Shown: positions 41,251 to 50,386, counted from the first letter of the stretch. The stretch is DNA of 64,000 bases from Nocardia sp. CDC159 (GCF_023740735.1 NZ_JAMRXH010000009.1:221470-285469), one strand, 5' to 3'. The notes: generated from the letters alone by a model not told the origin. Made by a program: numbers and translations.

Positions 41251-42186
41251 ATGACCCCCGCACTGCTGTCACCCACCACCGGATCGCTGTCGTGTCCACC
41301 GGCCGCACCCGTGCACGCGTGGATGCCGTCGAGCCCGTGCGGGCCGAGCTGCGTCGACATCGCCGATGCCGCCGGAATCGTCCGCACGGGGGCGCGCGTG
41401 CTCGGCGTCGTCGGCCTGCTGTTCTCCTTTCCGGCAATCAATCTCGTCACGCCGAAGCGCCGCCGTTCCCGGCTGCACCGGCGTTACGCCCGTACGATGT
41501 TGCGCTGCTGCGGGATTCGGCTGCGGGTGATCGATGAGCGTACGTCCCGGTCCGACGACGACGCTCGCGGCCTGCTCGTGGTCGCCGGGCATGTCGGCTG
41601 GACCGATGTGCTGGCCTTGGCGGCCGTGCGTCCCATGGGTTTCGTGGCCCGGGCCGATCTGATCGACTGGCCGCTGCTCGGCGGGCTGGCGCGGTTCATG
41701 CGGGTCATCCCGATCGAGCGCGAACGGCTGCGGCAGCTACCGGAGGTGATCGCGGCGATGTCGGCGCGGCTGGCGGCGGGGGAGCGGATCGCCATGTTCC
41801 CCGAGGGCACCACCTGGTGCGGCCGCGCGCACGGTCGCCCGCGTCCGGCGCTGTTCCAGGCCGCGGTCGACTCCGGCAGCCCGGTCCAGCCGATCCGGCT
41901 GCGCTACCTCGACCGCGACGGTGAGCTGTCGACCGTGCCCGGTTTCGTCGGCGTGGACACCTTCCTCGATTCGGCTCGCCGGGTGCTGCGGTCCAAAGGC
42001 GTTGTCGCCGAACTTGTTCTGTTGCCGCTGGAGGAGGCGGGAACCGATCGCCACGATCTGGCGCGCCGCTGCGAGGCGGCCATGCGCGGCGAGGAGAACC
42101 TCAACGTCGACGCCCATGCCACGGCCGTCGGCACCGGCCCCACCCGCGACATCGTGCCCGACCCGATTTCCGCCACCACCGCCTGA
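41251..42186 (+). CDS. PlsC-family lysophospholipid acyltransferase
   Basis: A 311-residue 1-acyl-glycerol-3-phosphate-type acyltransferase corresponding to Rv3026c. The catalytic HX4D motif is HVGWTD near residue 114, and the second motif is FPEGTTWC near 189. One hydrophobic segment near residue 55 anchors it. It starts 2 bases after the OlsB-like gene, so the two are cotranslated and probably act in sequence on the same lipid. Confidence 0.88.
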   Translation: MTPALLSPTTGSLSCPPAAPVHAWMPSSPCGPSCVDIADAAGIVRTGARVLGVVGLLFSFPAINLVTPKRRRSRLHRRYARTMLRCCGIRLRVIDERTSRSDDDARGLLVVAGHVGWTDVLALAAVRPMGFVARADLIDWPLLGGLARFMRVIPIERERLRQLPEVIAAMSARLAAGERIAMFPEGTTWCGRAHGRPRPALFQAAVDSGSPVQPIRLRYLDRDGELSTVPGFVGVDTFLDSARRVLRSKGVVAELVLLPLEEAGTDRHDLARRCEAAMRGEENLNVDAHATAVGTGPTRDIVPDPISATTA

Positions 42187-42268
42187 TCCGCACCCCTTCT
42201 CGCCTCTCGCACCGATTGCGGGCGGCCACAGCGGGTGCGAAGTCGTGGAAAGAGTGCGGCGCTTCGGG

Positions 42269-42745
42269 TTACCGCAGGCGTAGGCGCATGTACGGGTCGG
42301 AGTGGCGAACGAAACCGAGTGCGGCATACAGCGGTTCGCCGAACTCGGAGGCATTCAGATCGACGAACGATATCTCTCGGCGGCGAAACCAGTCCAGCAG
42401 GGCGAGCATGCAGGCCCGCGAGTAGCCGCGCCGCCGATACGCGTCCTCGGTCGCGACGCTGTAGACATAGCCGCTGGTGCCCGCGGGGTTGTTCGGCGAG
42501 GGCAGGAACTGGTGGATCACGCCGATGGCGCAGGCCGCGATCGTGCCGGGTTCGTCCGGGCGATCGACCACGAACGCCGCCACCGGCCCATGCGGATCGT
42601 CGAGGTCCTTGCGCAGCATCTCCGCACTTCGCGCGCGCCAGTCCACCGTATCGTCGACCGGCCCGTCCAGCGCCTCGAGCATCACCGCCCGCAGCCGCAC
42701 CAATTCCGCCGCATCCGCCACGACCGCCTGTCTCGCCACCACCAT
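42269..42745 (-). CDS. GNAT family N-acetyltransferase
   Basis: A 158-residue GNAT enzyme. The acetyl-CoA motif A is VYSVATEDAYRRRGYSRACM (RRRGYS), followed by LLDWFRRREISFVDLNASEF and the C-terminal LYAALGFVRHSDPYMRLRL. The substrate is unknown. Two in-frame ATGs further upstream (42757, 42817) are possible starts. It converges on the plsC-like gene. Confidence 0.85.
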   Translation of the reverse strand: MVVARQAVVADAAELVRLRAVMLEALDGPVDDTVDWRARSAEMLRKDLDDPHGPVAAFVVDRPDEPGTIAACAIGVIHQFLPSPNNPAGTSGYVYSVATEDAYRRRGYSRACMLALLDWFRRREISFVDLNASEFGEPLYAALGFVRHSDPYMRLRLR

Positions 42746-42809
42746 GTGCGCGACCATAGCCGCGTCGGATCGCTTCGCGCGACGGCATTTTCGTTCCCGC
42801 GACGTCGAA

Positions 42810-42838
42810 CGCCTCACCGGCGACGAGCCGGTGAGGCG
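42810..42838 (-). terminator. Terminator after the first M4 protease
   Basis: A perfect 12-bp stem (42810-42821 with 42827-42838) and 5-base loop lie 27 bases past the protease stop. Confidence 0.8.
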
Positions 42839-42865
42839 CCAGGGCCAACGAGTGGGAACGGATGA

Positions 42866-44524
42866 TCAGGACGCGGTTGCCGGAACCGGCATCTTGGTCG
42901 CCTTCACGGCGTTGCGCACCTGCGTGCAGTCGGCGGCCGTGGTGCCCGCCACCTTGTTCTGCACATTGGCGTCACACGCCGCCGCCAGGGCGGTGCCCAG
43001 CCGGGCGTAGCCGGAGTTGGACGTCAGCATCGTCTGCGTGGTCCAGTACACCGCCGCGGCCTTCTCGATGCCGATGCCGGTGACGGTCACTCCGTTGAGG
43101 GTGCCGCCGTCGACCATGAGGCTGGCCGCCCGGTTGTTCACGCCGCTGTTGATGTGCACGCCGCCGTTGTCGCCGGTGCCGGTGTACCAGTACGGTCCGC
43201 GGTAGGTGTCGGGATCCTGGAACCTGTTGGGGTTCTTCATATCCCGGATCACCCCGATGGCGCTGCAGGCGCCGAGCTGCCACCGGTTGGCCGCGGTGTT
43301 GCACGGGTTGGCGGTGTCGACCAGGAAGGTGAGCTCGCCGAACACGTCGGACATGGACTCGTTGATCGCGCCGGGCTCGTTGCGGTAGACCAGTCCGCTG
43401 GTGTGCTGGGTGACACCGTGGGTGAGCTCGTGCGCGGCGATGTCCTCGGTGGCCAGACCGCTGCCGAAGGCCATGTGATCGCCGGTCCAGAAGGCGTTGC
43501 GGTACGGACATTCGGTGGTGGTGCAGAGGCGGACGGTGCCGCGCAGGGCCTTGCCCTTGCCGTCACCGGTGTCGGAGCCGATGAGGTTGGTCAGGCTGCC
43601 CAGTCGGGTGTAGCGGGCGTAGAAGGATTCGGTATTGCCGAAGTAGTTGTAGATGTTGTCGACATCGGCGATACCGACCGGACCCTGGCCCTCGGACCGG
43701 CGTGACTGGAACCCGGTGCGGGTGCCGCACGCCGTCGGGTCGTAGGGGCTGTTGAGGTTCACCCGCTTGCTGTTGGCATCGCAGACGACCCGGTTGACGT
43801 GCTTGGCCTCGTCCCAGCTGTCGAGCACCTTCAGATCGTTGGCGCCGACGAAGACGGTCCACAGCCCCGGCATATCCTTGCCGTCACCTTTGACCTCGAC
43901 CTTGTACGCCGGTACGGCCACACTCTTGGCCTCGTCCTTGGCGGCGAGTTTGGCGTCGTACCAGTAGGCCTTGGTCTCGGCCGCGGTCAGTTTGTCGGCC
44001 GGCGCCTCGAACTGATCCGCGACCGCCTTCACCGCGGTCGCGCCGACCTTGTCCGACGGCGTCTTGGACCGGTACTTGCCCTCGGCCTTCTGGGTCAGCG
44101 CGCCGGTCGCCGACAGCAGCGCGCCCCTGCCGCTGAGCGCCTGCGACACCGAGGCGCCGAACACCGGCACCGAGTCGATCTCCTGACGCAGCCGGACCGT
44201 GGACCCCTCACCCACCGCGAAGGTGGAATCCACCACCAGGGTGCCGACCTGACCGAAGACCTTCCGGATGCCGTCCGCATGCGCCTGTGCGGCGGTCCCG
44301 GCCGCCGACGGGATGCCGGGTGTGATCGGCAGCGGCTGCTCGGGCACGGCCAGCAGGACCTCCCCCCGCGGATCCTTCAGGATCTGCTTGGGGACCGAGG
44401 ACAGATCCGGCCCACTCGGCGCGGGCGGCTGGCCGAGCGCCTCGGTACCGGCGAAAACCGTTGAACATAGGGCGATTACCGTGAGGGCGGTGTAGCGTGC
44501 CGCCCTCTTGTGCATGCGTTTCAT
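42866..44524 (-). CDS. Secreted M4 (thermolysin-family) metalloprotease
   Basis: A 552-residue secreted zinc endopeptidase. It has a signal peptide (MKRMHKRAARYTALTVIALC), a FTP/PepSY propeptide up to about residue 230, and the M4 catalytic domain. Zinc ligands are in AAHELTHGVTQH (HExxH) and NESMSDVFGE; the catalytic histidine region is GGVHINSGVNNRAA. The ATG at 44524 gives the signal peptide; a start at 44584 would add 20 residues. A paralogue lies at 62793-64000 on the same strand. It probably matures by self-cleavage outside the cell. Confidence 0.93.
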   Translation of the reverse strand: MKRMHKRAARYTALTVIALCSTVFAGTEALGQPPAPSGPDLSSVPKQILKDPRGEVLLAVPEQPLPITPGIPSAAGTAAQAHADGIRKVFGQVGTLVVDSTFAVGEGSTVRLRQEIDSVPVFGASVSQALSGRGALLSATGALTQKAEGKYRSKTPSDKVGATAVKAVADQFEAPADKLTAAETKAYWYDAKLAAKDEAKSVAVPAYKVEVKGDGKDMPGLWTVFVGANDLKVLDSWDEAKHVNRVVCDANSKRVNLNSPYDPTACGTRTGFQSRRSEGQGPVGIADVDNIYNYFGNTESFYARYTRLGSLTNLIGSDTGDGKGKALRGTVRLCTTTECPYRNAFWTGDHMAFGSGLATEDIAAHELTHGVTQHTSGLVYRNEPGAINESMSDVFGELTFLVDTANPCNTAANRWQLGACSAIGVIRDMKNPNRFQDPDTYRGPYWYTGTGDNGGVHINSGVNNRAASLMVDGGTLNGVTVTGIGIEKAAAVYWTTQTMLTSNSGYARLGTALAAACDANVQNKVAGTTAADCTQVRNAVKATKMPVPATAS

Positions 44525-44842
44525 ACTCGCGATGGAAACATGCACAGCGACGCATCGGGACCGAAACTTGCTGTCGCAAAACATTTGTCACGGTGACCAA
44601 ACCGATCTACGTTCTGCGACAAGATCTTTCACGACCGTGAAAGATCGATGAGGCAGGGTCTACCTCATTGCGTCCACCCGTTCCCGGTACTGTTGCCACC
44701 GACCAGCAGAAGTGCGATCTTCATGGCGAAATGTAGTCCTGCACAACCTTTTCGGGACGCATCATCGCTGGATGGCGAATATCGGCGGCTGGGCTCACGG
44801 ACGACACTATTGCCGAACCCTTCCGGATAGAAACCCCTATCG
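44525..44842. other. 318-base gap upstream of the M4 protease
   Basis: No gene is supported here. The half near the protease start carries two dyads, GTCACGGTGAC at 44587-44597 and a 24-base inverted repeat at 44623-44646, and is AT-richer than its surroundings. It is the likely promoter region of the protease gene. Confidence 0.6.
44587..44646 (-). promoter_or_regulatory. Inverted repeats upstream of the M4 protease
   Basis: GTCACGGTGAC (44587-44597) is an 11-base dyad. A second dyad has perfect 11-base arms, GATCTTTCACG and its complement, at 44623-44633 and 44636-44646. Both lie 60-125 bases before the start, suited to regulator binding. Confidence 0.4.
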
Positions 44843-45238
44843 TCACCAGGGGCCGATGAACCGCTCCAGCACCGCCAGCCCGAGCGCCCCCACCAGCGCC
44901 AGGCCGAAACCGGCCGCCACCGTGAGCGCCAGCGAGCGGATCAGTCCGCCACCGCGGCGCGCGACGAGCGCACCGGCGACTCCACCCAGCGCCGCCAGCA
45001 CCACCCCGCCCCCGACGATCAGATAGAAGACCGCGGCCGCCGCCGCGTTCAGCGCGTCCCCGAAACCCCGCGCATAATCGCCGAACGGAATGGGGAACCG
45101 GTAGACGCTCGCCATCAGCCCCGCGGCCACGGGCGCGGTGAGCACCGCCGCGAGCGCGCCCCACAACGCCACCGCCCAGATCGCGACGCCGCTCGCACGC
45201 GCCGCGCCGCCCGGCCCACGCTGTTGCTCGAATCCCAT
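44843..45238 (-). CDS. Small membrane protein, 131 aa
   Basis: A 131-residue Ala/Gly-rich membrane protein with about three helices (residues 18-44, 63-90 and 101-125). It is not recognised. It lies 36 bases after the SARP gene on the same strand and might be cotranscribed with it. Codon usage is typical for the window. Confidence 0.65.
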   Translation of the reverse strand: MGFEQQRGPGGAARASGVAIWAVALWGALAAVLTAPVAAGLMASVYRFPIPFGDYARGFGDALNAAAAAVFYLIVGGGVVLAALGGVAGALVARRGGGLIRSLALTVAAGFGLALVGALGLAVLERFIGPW

Positions 45239-45274
45239 GCCGTCTTCCTCCTGCCCCGATCCTAGGGCGGTGCC

Positions 45275-48200
45275 TCATCCGGCGAGCGCGGTCGCGGCCA
45301 GTTCCTGCCAGTTCGTCCGCGCTCCCAGCCGCGTCGCCGCGGCGAAGCGCTCATCGCCGAGGCTGTCGCGGGCGGTCCGCTCGATCCGGTCCTCGTCCGG
45401 TTGGGAACGATCGCGCAGCCCGCGTACCGCGGCGCTGGCCGCGAGCAGCCGCGCGGCCCGCTCCGGATGCTCGCCGCGCAGCGCCAGATCCGCGATCCCG
45501 ACCAGGATCTGGGCGAGGACCTGTGGCTGTCCCGCCTCGACTGCCGCCCGGAAGGCCATGGTGTGGTGGGCGCGGGCTTCCGCGAGGCCGGGCGTGAGGT
45601 AGCCGAGCAGGCTGTGTATCGTCGCGCGGATATGCGGTTGTTCGGCGTCGCTGCCCAATGTGGTTGTGGCGATGCCGATCTGGTGGCGTGCCTGTTCGGC
45701 GTCGCCGCGCCACCGGGCCAGCTCGGCCCGCGCCATGGCCAGTTCGGCCAGTGCGTGGGGCCAGGCGGACTGTTCGGCGTACCGCTGCGCCTCGGCCATG
45801 GCGGCCGAACTTGCCTCCGCCGCGCCCGACAGCCAGTACAGCTGGGCCTGCCGCGCCCGCATCCGCACGGCATCGTCGATCGCGCCCACCTCGACGACCA
45901 CCGCGATCGCCCGATCGAAAAGTGCACAGGCAGTGGCGAATTCGCCGCGCGTGGCGAGTCGATCCGCCAGCTCGCGCAGCCCGAACGAAATCCCCCAGCG
46001 CTCGCCCAGCTCCTCGAATTCGGCCAGGGCCTGGGAGAGATACGCGTCCGCCTCCCGTCCGGGTTGCCCGAGCACGATTCGCATCTTGCCCATCTGCAGC
46101 CGGGCCAGCGCACGCACCCAAGGATCGGGATCGGTGAGCAGCGGTTCGAATGCGGTCGGCATCGCGTCCGGTCCCCGCAGCATCCGCTCCAGCGCGCCGA
46201 CCAGACCCAGCAGCGGGTAGCGGACCCGGCTGTGCCCGCTGAGCCGGTAGGCCTCGTGAATCCATTCCCGCACCCGCTGCTCGTCACTCGGTCCCGAGGT
46301 GAGGTAGTGCACGACCAGCCCGTACACCATGGCTCGGATATCGTCGTCCACCGCGCCGGGCAGGTCGGCGGCCGCGGTGATCAGCTCCAGCCCCTCGCTC
46401 TTGTGGCCGCTGAGCCACCAGTACCAGCCCGCGGCCGCCGCGAGCCGCATCGCCCCACCGGTGTCCCCGGCCGCGAGCGCGCCGCGCATCGCGACGGCGA
46501 TGTTGTCGTGTTCGACCGCGAGCGTGGCGAGCCACTCCAGTTGCTCGGCGCGCCGCAACCGCGGCTCGGCGGTCTCGGCGAGGCCGGTGAAGTACGCCAG
46601 ATGCGCGCGGCGCGCCGAGTCCGCATCCCCCGACTCCGCGAGCCGATCCCGGGCGTACTGCCGGATGGTGTCGAGCAGCCGGTAGCGCGGCCCGCTGTCC
46701 CCGACCACCGGGACCAGCAGGGATTTCTCGGTCAGCGCGGTCAGCACCTCGAGCACCTCTCCGCGCTCGACCCCGTCGCCCGCGCAGACCTGCTCGGCGG
46801 CCTCCAGGCTCGCCCCGCCCGCGAATACCGCGAGCCTGCACAGCACCATCCGCTCGGCATCGGAGAGCAGCTCCCAACTCCAGTCGACCACCGCGCGCAA
46901 CGTTCGATGCTGTGGCAGCGCGGTGCGGCTGCCGCCGGTCAGCAGGCGGAACCGATCGTCGAGGCGGCTGGCGAGCTGATCCAGCGACATGGTGCGCAAC
47001 CGGGCGGCGGCCAGCTCGATCGCCAGCGGTATTCCGTCGAGCGCCCGGCAGACCCGTGCCATGGTCGACAGCGTGGCGGCATCGCTTCCGAGATCCTTGC
47101 GCACCGCACCGGCCCGATCCCGCAGCAGCGCGACGGCCGCGGCGGAGGCGATCGCACCGGGGTCCGCGTCCTCGGCGGGCAGCGCCAGCGGTTCGACCCG
47201 CCACAGCGCCTCACCCGTGATGCCGAGCGGCTCCCTGCTCGTGGCGAGGATTCGCAGCCGCCGGCACTCCCCGAGCACCCGGTGGGCGAATGCCGCCGCG
47301 GCCTCGATCACGTGCTCACAGTTGTCCAGGATCAGCAGCGTCTCGCGCTCGCGGAGCGCCGCGACGAGCCGGTCCAGTGGTTGCGCGTGCGGTGCGCCGC
47401 CGAGCAGCGCATCCCGCAGCCCGAGCGCGGCGAGCGCCGCCTGGGCCACATCACCGCTCGGGCCCAGCGAGGCCAACTCCACCAGCCAGGCCCCGTCGGG
47501 TAGGTCGTCGAGCAGGGTGTGCGCGGTTTCCAGGGCCAGCCTGGTCTTTCCCGAGCCGCCGGGACCGGTCAGCGTGGTGAGCCGATGGTCGGCGAGCAGT
47601 TCGCGCACGGCGGCGATATCGGCTTGTTTGCCGAGATATCGGGTCAACTCGGCCCGCAGGTTCGTCCGGCGGTCCTCCTGCCGCGCACCCACCTCGCCGC
47701 GCAGCAGCGCGACATGCAGTGCGGACAGCTCCGGCGACGGATCCACGCCCAGTTCGTCGGCGAGGGTTTCGCGCGCGTTCTGATACACGATCAGCGCCTC
47801 GGCGCCCCGGCCCGCCGCGCCCAGTGCCCGCATCGACGCGGCGATCAGCCGTTCCCGCACCGGGTATCGCGCCACCACCTCGCTCAGCTCGCCGATCAGC
47901 TCCGGACCCCGGCCGAGGCGGATCTCGGCCTCGAAGCGATCCTCCAGGGCGGCCAGCCGCAGCGCCTCGAACCGGGCGATCACCGCGTCGAACGCCTCGC
48001 TGTCCTGGCCGCCGACATCCCGCAGCGGCGCACCGCGCCACAGTTCGAGGGCCTCGCGCAGCAACCGGGACTGTGTCGCGTCGTCGCCGCCGCGGGCCTG
48101 GTCGAGCAACCGTTCGAAGCGCACGGCGTCCACCGCGTCGGGCGCCACCGCCAGCCGGTAGCCGCCCGAACCCACATCGATCGATCCATCCGGCAGCGCC

Positions 48201-48424
48201 CGTCGCAAGCGGGATACCAGGGCCTGCAGGGCGTTTGCCGCATCGGCCGGGGGCCGCTCACCCCAGATCCAATCCACCAGTGTGGCTTTCGAGACCGCGC
48301 GACCGGGTTCGAGCGCAAGGGCGATCAGCAGCGCCCGCAGTCGAGCGCCCGGCACCTCTATCGACCCGCCGTCGTCTCCCCGGATCTCGAGCGGTCCCAG
48401 CATCCCGATCTGCACCCGGACCAT
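45275..48424 (-). CDS. AfsR/SARP-family regulator with NB-ARC ATPase and TPR-like domains
   Basis: A 1049-residue AfsR-type regulator. The N-terminal ~95 residues are an OmpR-like winged helix (IGMLGPLEIRGDDGG, TLVDWIWGERPPADAANALQ). A BTAD helical domain runs from about 95 to 240, then an STAND ATPase with Walker A TGPGGSGKTRLALE near 285 and Walker B LLILDNCEHV, and a long helical C-terminal part (TPR-like). Such proteins activate secondary-metabolism or development genes. Four heptamer repeats upstream (48444-48484) are a likely binding site. A DUF4097 gene is divergent. Confidence 0.92.
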   Translation of the reverse strand: MVRVQIGMLGPLEIRGDDGGSIEVPGARLRALLIALALEPGRAVSKATLVDWIWGERPPADAANALQALVSRLRRALPDGSIDVGSGGYRLAVAPDAVDAVRFERLLDQARGGDDATQSRLLREALELWRGAPLRDVGGQDSEAFDAVIARFEALRLAALEDRFEAEIRLGRGPELIGELSEVVARYPVRERLIAASMRALGAAGRGAEALIVYQNARETLADELGVDPSPELSALHVALLRGEVGARQEDRRTNLRAELTRYLGKQADIAAVRELLADHRLTTLTGPGGSGKTRLALETAHTLLDDLPDGAWLVELASLGPSGDVAQAALAALGLRDALLGGAPHAQPLDRLVAALRERETLLILDNCEHVIEAAAAFAHRVLGECRRLRILATSREPLGITGEALWRVEPLALPAEDADPGAIASAAAVALLRDRAGAVRKDLGSDAATLSTMARVCRALDGIPLAIELAAARLRTMSLDQLASRLDDRFRLLTGGSRTALPQHRTLRAVVDWSWELLSDAERMVLCRLAVFAGGASLEAAEQVCAGDGVERGEVLEVLTALTEKSLLVPVVGDSGPRYRLLDTIRQYARDRLAESGDADSARRAHLAYFTGLAETAEPRLRRAEQLEWLATLAVEHDNIAVAMRGALAAGDTGGAMRLAAAAGWYWWLSGHKSEGLELITAAADLPGAVDDDIRAMVYGLVVHYLTSGPSDEQRVREWIHEAYRLSGHSRVRYPLLGLVGALERMLRGPDAMPTAFEPLLTDPDPWVRALARLQMGKMRIVLGQPGREADAYLSQALAEFEELGERWGISFGLRELADRLATRGEFATACALFDRAIAVVVEVGAIDDAVRMRARQAQLYWLSGAAEASSAAMAEAQRYAEQSAWPHALAELAMARAELARWRGDAEQARHQIGIATTTLGSDAEQPHIRATIHSLLGYLTPGLAEARAHHTMAFRAAVEAGQPQVLAQILVGIADLALRGEHPERAARLLAASAAVRGLRDRSQPDEDRIERTARDSLGDERFAAATRLGARTNWQELAATALAG

Positions 48425-48443
48425 TCTGCCGTGGCCGATCGCG

Positions 48444-48484
48444 GCGTCAGCGGGGGTATCAGGTCGGCGTCAGGTCCGTATCAG
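48444..48484. promoter_or_regulatory. SARP-type heptamer direct repeats
   Basis: GCGTCAG (48444), GTATCAG (48456), GCGTCAG (48467) and GTATCAG (48478) share G(C/T)(G/A)TCAG and start 12, 11 and 11 bases apart. SARP and AfsR proteins bind heptamer repeats at one-helical-turn spacing. The array lies in the divergent gap, 20-60 bases before the SARP start and 72-112 before the DUF4097 start. Confidence 0.65.
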
Positions 48485-48555
48485 CCGGACCCGCGACCGT
48501 AGTCCCGTGAGCAGAACTCACACCGAATCCGTTCCCCTGGCGAAGGAGTACCGCC

Positions 48556-49197
48556 ATGCCCGCATTCCCGACCCCGGAACCGATCGTCCTCACCGTCGAC
48601 GTGCTCGCCGGGAACGTCACGGTGATCGCCTCCGACCGCACCGACACCATCGTCGACGTCCGACCGGCCGACGAATCCCGCAGGGCCGATGTACGCGCGG
48701 CCCAGCGGACGCTGGTCGAGTTCAGCGCCGGGACCCTGACGGTGCGGACGCCGAAAGGGTGGCGCACCCACGCTCCGTTCGGCGGCAATCCGTCGATCGA
48801 GGTGGTCGTCGAGGTGCCCACCGGCTCCCCGCTCGCGGCGACCGTCGGGGTGGGCCGGTTGTTCGGCAGCGGCGAACTCGGCCGGTGCGATCTGCGAATG
48901 TCGCTGGGCGACATCGTCATCGAACACCCGGGTGATTCGGTGACCGCGAAGACCGCCCAGGGCGATATCCGCATCGGCGACGCGGCGCGCGGGGTGCTGC
49001 GACTGGAAACCTCCACGGGGGAGTTGGAGGTCGGCATCCGCCCGGGTAGCGCGGCCCGGGTGGAAACCACCACCCAGCACGGCACCGCGCACAATCGGCT
49101 GGCACCGGCCGATCTGCCGACGGAGGACACGGACGTCGTGCAGGTGTTCGCTCGTAATGCCTTCGGCAACATCGTCATTCGGCACGCCGCCGCCTGA
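48556..49197 (+). CDS. DUF4097-like beta-helical protein
   Basis: A 213-residue protein with the repetitive beta pattern of DUF4097 (putative adhesin-type parallel beta). Segments include EVPTGSPLAATVGVGRLFGS, CDLRMSLGDIVIEHPGDSVT and LRLETSTGELEVGIRPGSAA. No signal peptide is seen, so it is probably cytoplasmic. An AAGGAG ribosome-binding site lies ahead of the ATG. It is divergent from the SARP gene and shares its putative operator, so it is a likely target. A P450 remnant follows at once. Confidence 0.8.
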   Translation: MPAFPTPEPIVLTVDVLAGNVTVIASDRTDTIVDVRPADESRRADVRAAQRTLVEFSAGTLTVRTPKGWRTHAPFGGNPSIEVVVEVPTGSPLAATVGVGRLFGSGELGRCDLRMSLGDIVIEHPGDSVTAKTAQGDIRIGDAARGVLRLETSTGELEVGIRPGSAARVETTTQHGTAHNRLAPADLPTEDTDVVQVFARNAFGNIVIRHAAA

Positions 49198-49199
49198 CG

Positions 49200-49397
49200 C
49201 GCTTCGACGATCCCGACGCCCTGGACCTGCGTCGCACGGCCCGCGGCCAGCTGTCCTTCGGCCACGGCATCCACCGGTGCCTGGGCCAGCAACTGGCCCG
49301 CATCGAAACGCGCGGCGGTGCCGGTCGCCTGGACGACGGCGGCCGGGTAGCCAACTCCGCGATCATGAACCGGCGCAGCGGTTCCGCCACGCACTAG
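49200..49397 (+). pseudogene. Cytochrome P450 C-terminal remnant
   Basis: Directly after the DUF4097 stop, one frame reads RFDDPDALDLRRTARGQLSF then GHGIHRCLGQQLARIE. This is the P450 pre-heme segment and cysteine loop (FGHGIHRCLG). After ARIE it loses P450 similarity until a short tail (RVANSAIMNRRSG) that may be the final P450 strand, ending at TAG 49395-49397. There is no start and no N-terminal 300 residues, so it is a truncated, internally deleted gene relic. Confidence 0.7.
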
Positions 49398-49429
49398 ACT
49401 GAATTCGACAGCAGGTGGAACGGCGGGAA

Positions 49430-50215
49430 ATGGCGGTCGAAGACAACGGTGTGGATCCACGGCTTGCGGCCGCCCGGCGTCTGGCGACGGAGCTGAGACG
49501 GGTCAAGGACGCCGCGGATCTCAGCTATTCGGCCCTGCAGAGCCGGATTCCGTACAGCAAGTCGTCCCTGCAGCGTTATGTGCAGGGAAATCTCCTCCCC
49601 CCGCGCGATGCGGTCCAGGCCATCGCGCAGGCATGTGACGCGGATCCGGCTCCGCTGCTGCGACTCTGGGACGAGGCCGTGGAGCACTCGGACTCGACGG
49701 CGGCGCCGCCCGGTGATGTGCCCGAGGGCGAGCCGGTCGACCGGGCCGCGCCCGGTGCGGGCACCGCCACGCATCGGTCCCGCCGGTGGTGGATCGTCGC
49801 CGCGCTGACCGTCCCGGTCGTCGTGGCCGGTGCGCTACTGGCGTCCGCCGACCGGAGCGCGCCCGGAAAGTCGTCGGGGCTGCGGGATCCGATGTCGGTC
49901 ATGGCCTTCACCGACATCCTGTACACCACCGATACGGCCCACAGCGGGGTGTTCGAGGCCACGCGAAGCTGGCATGGCGACGGCCCGTACGACGGCGGCA
50001 TGCACGGTACGGTGCGATTGCGCCGACCCCACGCGCTCTGCGCCACCGCGCACGCGTGGTTCGACGGTCGCGAACAAACCCTCGGCACGGCCTGCGAGCC
50101 GAATGTCGAGGTGCCCGTGAGCGTTTCGTTCACGCAAGTGGAGCGGGCGTACTTCCGGGTGTGTCTGGCCGAGGGCGGTGTCGGCACCCCGCAGTACTGC
50201 ACCGGCTGGCGCTGA
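49430..50215 (+). CDS. Membrane-anchored XRE-family HTH protein
   Basis: A 261-residue protein in three parts. Residues 8-80 are an XRE-type HTH (LAAARRLATELRRVKDAADL then SYSALQSRIPYSKSSLQRY). A transmembrane helix follows at about 118-140 (WWIVAALTVPVVVAGALLAS). The extracytoplasmic domain has four cysteines (CATAH, ACEPN, VCLAE, YCTGW), probably two disulfides. This inside-DNA-binding, outside-sensor layout is frequent in actinomycetes, but the signal and targets are unknown. A GTG at 49415 is an alternative start. Confidence 0.78.
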   Translation: MAVEDNGVDPRLAAARRLATELRRVKDAADLSYSALQSRIPYSKSSLQRYVQGNLLPPRDAVQAIAQACDADPAPLLRLWDEAVEHSDSTAAPPGDVPEGEPVDRAAPGAGTATHRSRRWWIVAALTVPVVVAGALLASADRSAPGKSSGLRDPMSVMAFTDILYTTDTAHSGVFEATRSWHGDGPYDGGMHGTVRLRRPHALCATAHAWFDGREQTLGTACEPNVEVPVSVSFTQVERAYFRVCLAEGGVGTPQYCTGWR

Positions 50216-50260
50216 CCGGCGCGCCGTGTCGCGCCCGGGAATCGCCGCAGGTCACTGACG

Positions 50261-50295
50261 TGGGATGTCCCAACCTGTCCCAAAGCGCGGTGGGA
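50261..50295. promoter_or_regulatory. TGGGA/TCCCA dyads upstream of the LuxR gene
   Basis: The dyad TGGGATGTCCCA (50261-50272) is followed by TCCCA (50278) and TGGGA (50291). The four half-sites in 35 bases suggest a regulator binding cluster between the XRE gene and the LuxR-type gene. Confidence 0.4.
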
Positions 50296-50386
50296 CGGTT
50301 TCCCCCGTCGCACTCCCAAGTCATGGTCGGTATGCGGCGCTGGGTCCGCGCCGCGGCATCCTTCGAACTCTCGGGAGTACACCGTC

